NCBI GenBank assembly: GCA_002411345.1
Contig: DHSL01000027.1
Span: forward strand, 47,247 to 80,775
Length of the DNA: 33,529 nucleotides
Direction of reading: 5' to 3'
DNA from: Bacteroidales bacterium UBA5287
GTDB taxonomy: Bacteria; Bacteroidota; Bacteroidia; Bacteroidales; Dysgonomonadaceae
The translations under genes were made by a program, and so were the position numbers. Of this stretch, positions 26,085 through 33,529 are shown in pieces. How positions within the stretch are numbered: position 1 is the stretch's first letter; each line of letters starts with the position of its first letter. The notes under the pieces are model-generated. The model worked only from the letters and a program-made list of their open reading frames with translations. It was not told where the DNA came from and did not search any database.

Positions 26085-27896
26085 ATGAAAGTCTTCAGAA
26101 TTATATCCTTTATCATAGTCACGTTCATTGTGATGGGATCATCATGCAAAGACAAGAATCTTGAAACAATTGAGAACCCATCGAATGATGAGTCGGGTAC
26201 TACTTCAAAAGATTTTATTTTTCCTTTAGCAGGAACAGATGAATTAGGTCGTGTTTTGCCCAATAATGAAGACGTCGGCAATCCTAGAAACGATCGGCAA
26301 GTCGGCATTTTCTATTTCCTTTGGCAAGGCGATCCAGCATCAAAAACCTCCGAAAAATATTGGGACCTATCAAAAATTATCCCCCAACACCCCGAAGTCC
26401 TTGAAGATGGAGACAACGAGTTTTGGGGAACTACAAGCAGAGGATCCTATTATTTTTGGGGAGAGTCAATTTTCGGTTATTATAGTGGAGACGATTATTG
26501 GGTTCACTTACGAAATATGCAGTTGTTGACCGATGCCGGAATAGATTTTCTGGTACTCGACGCAACAAACGCCATCTTCTATGAACGACAGTCGCATGCA
26601 TTGATGAAAGCCATAAAAGCCCTACAAGATCAAGGAAGAAAAGCCCCTAAGTTAGTATATTATACAAATACGGAGTCGGGAAAAACAATGCAACAAATAT
26701 ACAACACATATTATAAAGTAGGAGCCCTTATTCGCTATCCCTCAACCTGGTATGTTTTTGAAGGCAAGCCATTGATTATCGGTAGGACCAACGAAGCAAA
26801 AGGTAAAGATTTTGAAACTTTTTTCACCTATCGTGAAGCCCAATGGCCAAACGAACCCGATCAGCAAAACGGTTGGCCCTGGATTGATTTCAAGCGTCCC
26901 CAAATGGTTTATGAAAATCACAAAGGAGAAAGAGAAATCATAAATGTATCCGTTTGCCAACATCCAAACCCATCGGCAGGTATGGGAGGATCCGCCTTTT
27001 ATGGAAATATGGATAATTGGGGCAGAAGTTACCGAAACGGATCACATGGTAATCCAGAAACAGACATTTTTTACGGTTATAATTTCCAGGAACAATGGGA
27101 TTACGCATTAAAACAAAATGTGCCCTTCATCTTTATCACCGGATGGAATGAGTGGGTTGCAGGCAGATGGGGTAGTCAGGACAACAATAAAGAACACTCC
27201 TATTTTTGCGACCAGGCCAATCCTGAATACAGTAGGGATATTGAGCCCACATTAACTTCAGGTTTGAAAGACAATTATTACATGCAAATGGTCACCAACA
27301 TAAGAAAATATAAAGGCGTCAATCCCGTACCAAAAGCAAGGATTTCGAAAGCCATTACAAATTTTGACGATTGGAAACAGATTACACCTGTTTATACAGA
27401 TTATATTGGCGACACACAACACAGAAATCACCCAGCAGCCATATCAAATCCCCCGATGACCTATGTTAATAATACCGGCAGGAATGATTTTGAAATATTA
27501 AAAGTCGCCCGAGACAAAGAAAACATCTATTTCTATGCCCAGACTGTAGGCAATATTTCCGAGCAATCCGGTAATAATTGGATGAGTTTATATATCAATT
27601 CAGATCGCGATCATGATACTGGATGGTACGGATATGATTACAGGATTAGCGGTAAAAACCAGCTGGAAAAGTTTGAAGAAGGGAAATGGTTAACAATTAA
27701 AGTTGTATCTTTAGAGTTCAAAAATAACATGCTTGTTTATAATCTTCCCATTAAAAGCATTTTCAATGACGCGCAAGCGCTTGATTTTGAGTTTAAATGG
27801 TCTGATAACATGCAAAACGAAGATCCTATGGATTGGTATATAAATGGAGATACTGCTCCTGAAGGCAGATTCAATTATGTATATATTTCTGAGTAA
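26085..27896 (+). CDS. GH71/99-like lipoprotein with a C-terminal carbohydrate-binding-like domain, 603 aa
   Basis: A lipobox VMGSSC places the Cys near residue 21. The catalytic-like domain (about 60-420) starts with VGIFYFLWQGDP, has GIDFLVLDATNAIFYERQ near 151-168, and ends with FITGWNEWVAGRWG, analogous to the WNEW motif of the preceding protein. Residues about 430-603 form a separate beta-rich domain (ITNFDDWKQITPVY, YINSDRDHDTGWYGYDY) reminiscent of CBM9-type modules. It follows its neighbour by 12 nt and is surely co-expressed. The pair may act in sequence on the same glycan. I know no characterised close homologue; the hydrolase role is inferred from fold-level motifs and location. 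Confidence 0.72.
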   Translation: MKVFRIISFIIVTFIVMGSSCKDKNLETIENPSNDESGTTSKDFIFPLAGTDELGRVLPNNEDVGNPRNDRQVGIFYFLWQGDPASKTSEKYWDLSKIIPQHPEVLEDGDNEFWGTTSRGSYYFWGESIFGYYSGDDYWVHLRNMQLLTDAGIDFLVLDATNAIFYERQSHALMKAIKALQDQGRKAPKLVYYTNTESGKTMQQIYNTYYKVGALIRYPSTWYVFEGKPLIIGRTNEAKGKDFETFFTYREAQWPNEPDQQNGWPWIDFKRPQMVYENHKGEREIINVSVCQHPNPSAGMGGSAFYGNMDNWGRSYRNGSHGNPETDIFYGYNFQEQWDYALKQNVPFIFITGWNEWVAGRWGSQDNNKEHSYFCDQANPEYSRDIEPTLTSGLKDNYYMQMVTNIRKYKGVNPVPKARISKAITNFDDWKQITPVYTDYIGDTQHRNHPAAISNPPMTYVNNTGRNDFEILKVARDKENIYFYAQTVGNISEQSGNNWMSLYINSDRDHDTGWYGYDYRISGKNQLEKFEEGKWLTIKVVSLEFKNNMLVYNLPIKSIFNDAQALDFEFKWSDNMQNEDPMDWYINGDTAPEGRFNYVYISE

Positions 27897-27930
27897 TTTT
27901 TTTGAACTTTAAAAATATAAATTTCTTATT

Positions 27931-29523
27931 ATGAACAATCGATTTATTGCAGTAGCCATTATCATTCTATTATTTACATTCAATGTAAATTTAAGTGCCC
28001 AGTTAGATCTTCCAATATTACCCAAGCCAAGAGAAGTAGTTACTTCAGGGGAAAATATTTCATTAAAAAAGAATTTCAACATTTATATAGACTCAAAATC
28101 AGAGTTAGACAAACAATATGTCTCCTCTATTTTTTACGAATTAGGATTTAACACATATTTCAGTGGAAAAGAAAATGCAAACCTTGTAATTTCTTTTGAT
28201 AAAAAAGCTTCAAACAATGCAGAAGGCTATATCTTAAAAGTTCAAGACAAGTCAAAAAATCAAATTAAAGTCAGCGCCCCCAGCAAAAGCGGTGCCCTCT
28301 ATGCCATTCAGACATTACGACAGATTATAAAAACCACAAACGGAGAATTTTCTGTACCCGAATGTACCATTAAAGATGAGCCAGCCTTTCCATGGCGCGC
28401 ATATATGCAAGATGAAAGTCGCCATTTTCAAGGAATGACAACCGTGAAACTGTTATTAGATGAAATGGCACGTTTAAAAATGAACACGTTTCATTGGCAT
28501 TTGGTAGATGATCAAGGTTGGAGAATTGAGATTAAACAATATCCAAAGCTTACAGAAGTCGGTTCTAAGCGAGATTTCTCTAATGGCGGATTAACACCAG
28601 CCCAATGGGATGAAAAGTATCCAAGCAGAAAAATGTATTATACCCAAGATGAGATTAAAGAAATTATAGCTTACGCTGATAACAGAGGCATTCGTATTAT
28701 ACCAGAGATAGAAGTACCCGGTCATGCTTCAGCCTCAATTTTTGCCTATCCCTGGTTAGGTGCTACCAGCAGTAAGGAAGGTGTCGGTCTTTGGGGAGAT
28801 TTGTACAATGTTACTGACCCCAAAGTTGAGGAATTCATCCGCAATGTATTAGATGAAGTCGTTGCATTATTCCCCTCAAAAATTGTACATATTGGAGGTG
28901 ATGAAGCCAATTACACCCATTGGCAGAACAATCCTCAGATTGTTGAATTCATGAAATCCAACAATATCCCCACCTTCTCCGATTTGCAAGTATGGTCGAT
29001 TAACAGATTTTCTAAATATCTTGCATCCAAAGGCAGCAGGATGATTGGTTGGAACGAGATTACAGGCGACAATATTCGTGGAGAAGCCCATATTCAAGCA
29101 AGTCAATCCGAAAGTCTTGCCCCCGGCACCATCGTTCAGTTTTGGGACGGCGACATCAGTCTAGTAAACAAAGCCATTGAAAAGGGTTATGATGTAGTTA
29201 ATTCAAATCGTCTCTTTACCTATTTAGATTATCCATACTCATCCATTTCGTTTGAGAAAGCCTATTCTTTCAATCCCATCCCCGAAGGATTAAAGAAAGA
29301 AGATGAGAAGAAGATCTATGGCCTTGGTTGTCAGATGTGGGGCGAGTACACCCCAACGAAAGACAGGCTTTATTTTCAAATATTCCCAAGATTAGCCGCC
29401 TATGCAGAATGCGGTTGGACTCAAAATAAAGATAAAAATTATCAAGATTTTCGAAAAAGGTACAACACAACTATTGAGCCCATTTGGAAAGAAAATGACT
29501 ATTTAAAACTTCAAGATTATTAA
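27931..29523 (+). CDS. GH20 beta-N-acetylhexosaminidase, secreted, 530 aa
   Basis: Removes terminal beta-linked GlcNAc or GalNAc by substrate-assisted catalysis. A signal peptide ends at about residue 24 (NLSAQ). A GH20b-like beta domain covers about 25-145, and the barrel starts at FPWRAYMQDESRHF. The motif HIGGDEANYTHW provides the catalytic Asp-Glu pair D324-E325. NTFHWHLVDDQGWRIEI near 186-202 is also typical. It lies 34 nt after the GH99-like gene. Its presence shows that the target glycan carries N-acetylhexosamine, which is not a constituent of plant pectin or ulvan. Confidence 0.93.
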   Translation: MNNRFIAVAIIILLFTFNVNLSAQLDLPILPKPREVVTSGENISLKKNFNIYIDSKSELDKQYVSSIFYELGFNTYFSGKENANLVISFDKKASNNAEGYILKVQDKSKNQIKVSAPSKSGALYAIQTLRQIIKTTNGEFSVPECTIKDEPAFPWRAYMQDESRHFQGMTTVKLLLDEMARLKMNTFHWHLVDDQGWRIEIKQYPKLTEVGSKRDFSNGGLTPAQWDEKYPSRKMYYTQDEIKEIIAYADNRGIRIIPEIEVPGHASASIFAYPWLGATSSKEGVGLWGDLYNVTDPKVEEFIRNVLDEVVALFPSKIVHIGGDEANYTHWQNNPQIVEFMKSNNIPTFSDLQVWSINRFSKYLASKGSRMIGWNEITGDNIRGEAHIQASQSESLAPGTIVQFWDGDISLVNKAIEKGYDVVNSNRLFTYLDYPYSSISFEKAYSFNPIPEGLKKEDEKKIYGLGCQMWGEYTPTKDRLYFQIFPRLAAYAECGWTQNKDKNYQDFRKRYNTTIEPIWKENDYLKLQDY

Positions 29524-29571
29524 ATAAAGTCGACTGATTGTCGCATTTGATATGTTTCTGTAATAAAATCA

Positions 29572-30789
29572 ATGTTAATTAAGATGATGAAAAAAATATT
29601 ACCATTCGTTTGTTTATTCATACTATTTATGAGTATTCAACCTTGTCGCAGCAACAACAAAGAAACCGGCAAAAAGAGTTTTATTACTAAGAACGTAACC
29701 TTTGCTTCAAATCAGTACACACAACTATTGAAAAGTATTTCGGGTTCAACAAAATTGTTGAATCCGAAATCATATATCGATGGGAAAATGAAATTTATCC
29801 CAGCTCAAGAATGGACCTCAGGTTTTTTTCCCGGCAGTTTATGGTATATATATGAATTAACCGGAGATGAAAGTTGGAAAACCCAAGCGATCAAATATAC
29901 CGAGATGTTGGATACTATTCAGTATTACACCGGCAATCATGACGTAGGATTTATGATTGGATGCAGTTATGGAAATGGCTTAAGGCTCACCGGGAAAGCA
30001 GACTACAAAAAAGTTATAATACAAGCGGCCAAGTCATTATCAACACGCTACAATCCTGCCACAGGTGTTATTCAGTCTTGGAATGCAAACAAGTCCAAAG
30101 ATTGGGAATATCCGGTCATTATTGATAATATGATGAATTTAGAGTTACTTTTTGACGCGACTGAACTTTCAGGAGATTCAACCTTTTATAAAATAGCCAT
30201 TAGTCACGCCGACAACACAATTAAGAACCATTATCGTAAAGATTACAGCACCTGGCATGTAATTGATTACAATAAAGAAGACGGAACCATAAGACACCGA
30301 AACACAAGTCAAGGATTTTCCGACGAAAGCGCATGGTCCCGAGGTCAATCGTGGGGTGTTTATGGATATATTCTATGTTATAGGAAAACAAAAGATAAAA
30401 AATATTTAGAGCAAGCAGAGAAAGCCCTTGAATTCATTGCCAATCAGCCCAATTATCCCAAAGACGGAGTACCTTATTGGGATTATGATTCACCCGAAAT
30501 TCCCAAAACATATCGCGATGCCTCAGCAGGATCAATACTTGCCTCCGCCCTATATGAATTATCCACCTATTCCACCAAAAAGAATTACAAAAAATGGGCT
30601 GACAAGATTATGAAAACCCTTTCAAGCAGTAATTTCAGAGCCCCATTAGGAGAAAACGGAAATTTCATATTAATGCATTCCGTTGGCAGTTTGCCCCACA
30701 ATTCAGAGGTAGATGTACCTTTGAATTATGCCGATTATTATTATCTTGAAGCCTTAAAACGCAAGAACGATTTAGAGAGAGAAAAGTGA
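29572..30789 (+). CDS. GH88 unsaturated glucuronyl hydrolase, exported, 405 aa
   Basis: Hydrates and removes the 4,5-unsaturated uronic acid left by polysaccharide lyases. The N-terminus has a hydrophobic leader with a possible lipobox (SIQPC). ATG codons at 29584 and 29587 are alternatives to the first ATG at 29572. The catalytic-site Asp residues appear as D124 (HDVGFM) and D185 (IIDNMMN), 61 residues apart, the same spacing as D88 and D149 in the characterised Bacillus enzyme. FSDESAWSRGQSWGVYGY near 247-264 is the other family hallmark. It is 48 nt after the GH20 gene and converges with the gene at 30810-31853, 20 nt away. No polysaccharide lyase is in the window. Confidence 0.9.
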   Translation: MLIKMMKKILPFVCLFILFMSIQPCRSNNKETGKKSFITKNVTFASNQYTQLLKSISGSTKLLNPKSYIDGKMKFIPAQEWTSGFFPGSLWYIYELTGDESWKTQAIKYTEMLDTIQYYTGNHDVGFMIGCSYGNGLRLTGKADYKKVIIQAAKSLSTRYNPATGVIQSWNANKSKDWEYPVIIDNMMNLELLFDATELSGDSTFYKIAISHADNTIKNHYRKDYSTWHVIDYNKEDGTIRHRNTSQGFSDESAWSRGQSWGVYGYILCYRKTKDKKYLEQAEKALEFIANQPNYPKDGVPYWDYDSPEIPKTYRDASAGSILASALYELSTYSTKKNYKKWADKIMKTLSSSNFRAPLGENGNFILMHSVGSLPHNSEVDVPLNYADYYYLEALKRKNDLEREK

Positions 30790-30809
30790 TTTGTAGTCCG
30801 TTCAGTATT

Positions 30810-31853
30810 TCATTTTGGTTCATCTTCACCAAGAATTTTCCAACCATCCGGAATCGTTCTTTTTGGAACAACATTATAATATTGAAGTTTAGTATTTTCA
30901 ATATCTCCATAGAGATTCCATGAAAACACAATGTTGATAGGTTGGTAAATGACCCCATTCCGTAAAAAAAGAGGGTAAAAACTCCCTTTGGGCAACATAT
31001 TAGCAAAGTTCATATGTGAAATCATTGACCGTGCAAAGTTACTTTTATCCAAACTCATACTATTTACAGTAAACTTTTTGGTCGACTGTCTTGGAGCATA
31101 GTACGATTCACCCTCCGTTGAAGTTATTAAAGGAATTAAATCGTTAAAGAATCCATTTTTGTCGTCTCTAGCAATATTTTCTCTGAACTTTTTGAGTCTA
31201 TCAAAGTGCAAGTACACTCCCAACAATGCTCCGCTGCTCTTTTTCAAAAACAATTGTAACGCCAGTTCATCCTCCAGTGAACCGGTCGGGAACATATTGT
31301 TTGTCTCATTAATCAGTGTTCCCTTACTAAATTCAAATTCATACACTTGTTTAAAAGCATAACCGTAATTAGTTCTTACAGCATCAGTCCCCCCGCAAAT
31401 TTTTCCCGAAATCCAATTAGCTTTAACAGATCTCTTGTTAATATCTTTAAACCTCTTCAGTCCCATGATTTTTTGCACCTGCTTGTCGTCATTTTGACAC
31501 CTGTGTACATTAAGGAGATACAGATTCTTATTCTCCATTTTCCATGTAGCCGTGTATCCTCTGGAACAATTGTAAATGCTATCGAAAGATTGTTTGCTTT
31601 CGTGTTTAACCAACGCACTTATTTCATCCAATTGCAGCAAAGGAGAAGACTCCAATAATATGATTATATTATCATAAAACAATGTGTCGCAGATTGTATT
31701 AGAATAATCCAAAGACAATCCAACTGAATCATTGTATCCATAAATCACATTTTGTCTATTTTCAATTCTTTCTATAATATTTTGAGCATTGATATAAAAA
31801 AAATTAAAATTAAAAAGTAGTAGTGTTAATAGAATCAGTAGTTTTTGTTTCAT
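30810..31853 (-). CDS. Uncharacterised exported Bacteroidota protein, 347 aa
   Basis: I do not recognise a function. A clear signal peptide (LLTLLLFNFNFFYINAQ, cleavage near residue 24) precedes a 320-residue domain. The segments YTATWKMENKNLYLL (about 98-112) and VKANWISGKI (about 143-152) followed by YEFEFSKGTLIN resemble a family of hypothetical proteins common in Bacteroidota; that resemblance is from memory. Cysteines at residues 58, 94, 118 and 154 could form disulfides. It is the only minus-strand gene of the right arm, converges on the GH88 gene with a 20-nt gap, and diverges from susC across 523 bp, so it may be under separate control or be a later insertion into the locus. Confidence 0.75.
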   Translation of the reverse strand: MKQKLLILLTLLLFNFNFFYINAQNIIERIENRQNVIYGYNDSVGLSLDYSNTICDTLFYDNIIILLESSPLLQLDEISALVKHESKQSFDSIYNCSRGYTATWKMENKNLYLLNVHRCQNDDKQVQKIMGLKRFKDINKRSVKANWISGKICGGTDAVRTNYGYAFKQVYEFEFSKGTLINETNNMFPTGSLEDELALQLFLKKSSGALLGVYLHFDRLKKFRENIARDDKNGFFNDLIPLITSTEGESYYAPRQSTKKFTVNSMSLDKSNFARSMISHMNFANMLPKGSFYPLFLRNGVIYQPINIVFSWNLYGDIENTKLQYYNVVPKRTIPDGWKILGEDEPK

Positions 31854-32376
31854 GATGTATATAATTTTAGTAAACAGTTAATTAATCAATATTATCAATT
31901 CAAAGTTTTCGTTGCAAGTTTAGTCATTTAATTTTAATAAAAATCATATTAGAATAAAATTCCTTCAATTTCGTAGATTCTTTTTTATTCATTTTCATGA
32001 TTTTAAATTATTTTATCAATGTCAACAGATTAAATACCAACAAGAGTTAAAACCAGAATAGAATTGCGATTTAATTTATTTATTTTGTCTGCGTACACAT
32101 TACTATAGGACAAAGATTTACAAAAAAACAACGAATAAGTGTGCATTTATCATTTTTTTTATCTATATTTGCAAGCTTTAGCATGAAAATAAATATTTTA
32201 ATATCATGTATTGTCTTAGGTAACAACATTTATCCTAATCTAAGCTTAATTCAATACGTCATATTTACTGTTTACTATCATACTATTTCTAGTATTAATG
32301 ATTTTATTAACTATTAATTAAATATTTACCGATTGACAATTAACTTAAACTAAATTTAATCTAATTAGTATAAACA
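31854..32376. other. 523-bp AT-rich intergenic region between the exported protein gene and susC
   Basis: No convincing gene. It should hold the divergent promoters of the minus-strand gene and of susC. One TAnnTTTG match faces susC (32164-32171). An open frame of 44 codons (32183-32317) follows but has no supporting features. No tandem repeats, tRNA-like folds or strong palindromes are visible. Confidence 0.6.
32164..32171 (+). promoter_or_regulatory. Candidate -7 element upstream of susC
   Basis: TATATTTG matches TAnnTTTG exactly, 205 nt upstream of the susC ATG. The -33 position has no TTTG. If used, the leader would be close to 200 nt, long enough to carry RNA-level control. Confidence 0.35.
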
Positions 32377-33519
32377 ATGAACAAACAAGTTAAATTTATT
32401 TTTTATCTTATTTTTTTGTTTACACCTTTTTCTCTGATGTCTCAGTCTCAGACATTAGTTAAAGGAAAAGTAATTGAAGCTGACACAAAACAGCCAATTC
32501 CCGGTGCGACAATCATGATTGACAAGTCGACAAGGGGTGTAACAACAGACGTGGATGGTACTTTTGAATTAAGAGCCGCTCCTAATGAGAAATTAGTAAT
32601 TTCTTTCATAGGCTTGGAATCAAAAACTATTGTAGTAGGCAATGAAACGTACTTTGAAGTAGAACTTAGTCCGGCCGTAAGTGAACTTGATGAAGTTACG
32701 GTTGTTGCTTTTGGAAAGCAAAAAAAGGAAAGTGTGATTGCTTCTATTGAAACTGTTGAGATGGGTGACTTAAAAATTCCTTCATCCAACTTAACTCATG
32801 CTTTTGCGGGTAAAATTCCCGGTGTTATTTCGTACCAGATAACCGGTGAGCCAGGAGCCGATAATGCCCAGTTCTTTGTACGCGGTGTTACCACATTCGG
32901 TTACAAATCCAATCCACTTATCCTGATTGACGGATTTGAAGCAACCACAGACGACCTTGCACGTATTCAACCAGACGACGTTGAAAGTTTTTCTGTATTA
33001 AAAGATGCTTCAGCCACAGTACTTTATGGAGCTCGTGGTGCAAACGGTATTATTCTTGTCTCCACTAAAGGAGGTACTGAAGGAAAAGTAAAAATCTCTG
33101 CCCGTATAGATGTAAACATTTCTAAACCGACACAATTACTTGAACTTCTTGATGGTGTTGAATATATGCGTTTATATAATAATGCACTTGTTTCGCGTTA
33201 CGATGATATGGAGCACGATGCAGATGATATTCCAACTCCCCCATGGTACAGTGAAGAAAAGATCAGAGCAACAGAGCGAGGTGATAACCCTATGATCTAT
33301 CCAAATATCAATTGGTATGACATGCTTTTTAAAAATGGTACAACCAACTCAAAAGCAAATATCAATATTTCCGGTGGTGGTAAAATGGCAAAATATTATG
33401 TTGCAGGAGGTTTTGATTACGAAACCGGTTTATTAAAAGTCGATAATCAAGACAATTTGAATAACTACAACAGCAACATTAAAATTAACCGCTTTAATTT
33501 AAGAAGTGTATCGTCCTGA
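32377..33519 (+). CDS. SusC-family TonB-dependent receptor, N-terminal third only, ended by a stop at 33517
   Basis: Outer-membrane importer for oligosaccharides. A signal peptide ends near residue 22 (SLMSQ), a carboxypeptidase-regulatory-like beta domain covers about 27-100 (GKVIEADTKQPIPGATI), the TonB-interaction region LDEVTVVAFGKQKKES is at about 106-121, and the plug domain covers about 125-235 (FVRGVTTFG, LILIDGFE, LKDASATVLYGARGANGIILVSTK). Normal SusC proteins are about 1,000 aa; here the frame stops after 380 aa, just as the barrel begins. The sequence is a good SusC up to KINRFNLRS and then reads VSS and TGA. None of the three forward frames continues the barrel in the last 35 bases. 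Either the gene is interrupted (insertion or rearrangement) or the assembly ends badly here. No SusD partner is visible. Confidence 0.85.
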   Translation: MNKQVKFIFYLIFLFTPFSLMSQSQTLVKGKVIEADTKQPIPGATIMIDKSTRGVTTDVDGTFELRAAPNEKLVISFIGLESKTIVVGNETYFEVELSPAVSELDEVTVVAFGKQKKESVIASIETVEMGDLKIPSSNLTHAFAGKIPGVISYQITGEPGADNAQFFVRGVTTFGYKSNPLILIDGFEATTDDLARIQPDDVESFSVLKDASATVLYGARGANGIILVSTKGGTEGKVKISARIDVNISKPTQLLELLDGVEYMRLYNNALVSRYDDMEHDADDIPTPPWYSEEKIRATERGDNPMIYPNINWYDMLFKNGTTNSKANINISGGGKMAKYYVAGGFDYETGLLKVDNQDNLNNYNSNIKINRFNLRSVSS

Positions 33520-33529
33520 TTTTTGTTTA

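Noticed and set aside
30810..31853. Assignment of the minus-strand exported protein to the GLPGLI family
   Set aside because: The defining GLPGLI-type motif is not present; only general features of an exported Bacteroidota protein are.
32183..32317. 44-codon open frame as a leader peptide upstream of susC
   Set aside because: Start lies only about 5 nt from the predicted transcription start, the peptide has no recognisable pattern, and AT-rich intergenic DNA easily gives such frames.

Overview
The window comes from a low-GC member of the Bacteroidota, most likely a Bacteroidales-type glycan degrader. Evidence: a SusC-family TonB-dependent receptor, many secreted or lipoprotein glycoside hydrolases, promoter matches to the Bacteroidota -7 element TAnnTTTG instead of an E. 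coli-type -10, and few clear Shine-Dalgarno sequences. Every gene in the window appears to serve the release, uptake or catabolism of L-rhamnose.

Left arm (1-12057, all minus strand, transcribed towards position 1). From the promoter-proximal end: a PHP-domain hydrolase; a class II aldolase fused to a short-chain dehydrogenase; a zinc dehydrogenase closely resembling L-sorbose-1-phosphate reductase; a protein of two tandem class II aldolase domains whose second half has lost its metal ligands; a complete thiamine/lipoate dehydrogenase complex (E2, E3 and a fused alpha-beta E1); and a lipoate-protein ligase. Spacing of 22-45 nt for most gaps suggests one or two transcription units.

Middle (12366-17247, plus strand). 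rhaB, rhaA and rhaT (kinase, isomerase, proton symporter) are followed by an AraC-type regulator. The divergent rhaB/PHP intergenic region carries a -7 type match in each direction. A 77-bp imperfect palindrome sits just upstream of the regulator.

Right arm (17254-33519, mostly plus strand). A glycan-degradation locus: two GH78-like rhamnosidases, a GH106 rhamnosidase, two WbsX/GH99-like lipoproteins, a GH20 hexosaminidase, a GH88 unsaturated uronyl hydrolase, an uncharacterised exported protein on the opposite strand, and the N-terminal third of a SusC receptor that ends at an in-frame stop 10 bases before the window edge. Rhamnose, uronic acid and N-acetylhexosamine activities with no sulfatase point to a rhamnose-rich heteropolysaccharide, perhaps a bacterial surface or exopolysaccharide, rather than ulvan.

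Most interesting point. Next to the enzymes that make L-rhamnulose-1-phosphate lie a SorE-like ketose-1-phosphate reductase and an SrlD-like hexitol-6-phosphate dehydrogenase. In sorbose metabolism this pair moves a carbonyl from one end of the sugar to the other. Applied to L-rhamnulose-1-phosphate it would give a 1-deoxy-2-ketose-6-phosphate, a methyl-ketone acyloin. That is the kind of substrate an acetoin-dehydrogenase-like E1/E2/E3 complex could cleave to acetyl-CoA plus a tetrose phosphate. This is inference, but it explains why a whole lipoylated complex and its ligase sit in a rhamnose locus. The conservative alternative is the known aldolase route to DHAP and lactaldehyde with a dedicated pyruvate-type dehydrogenase.
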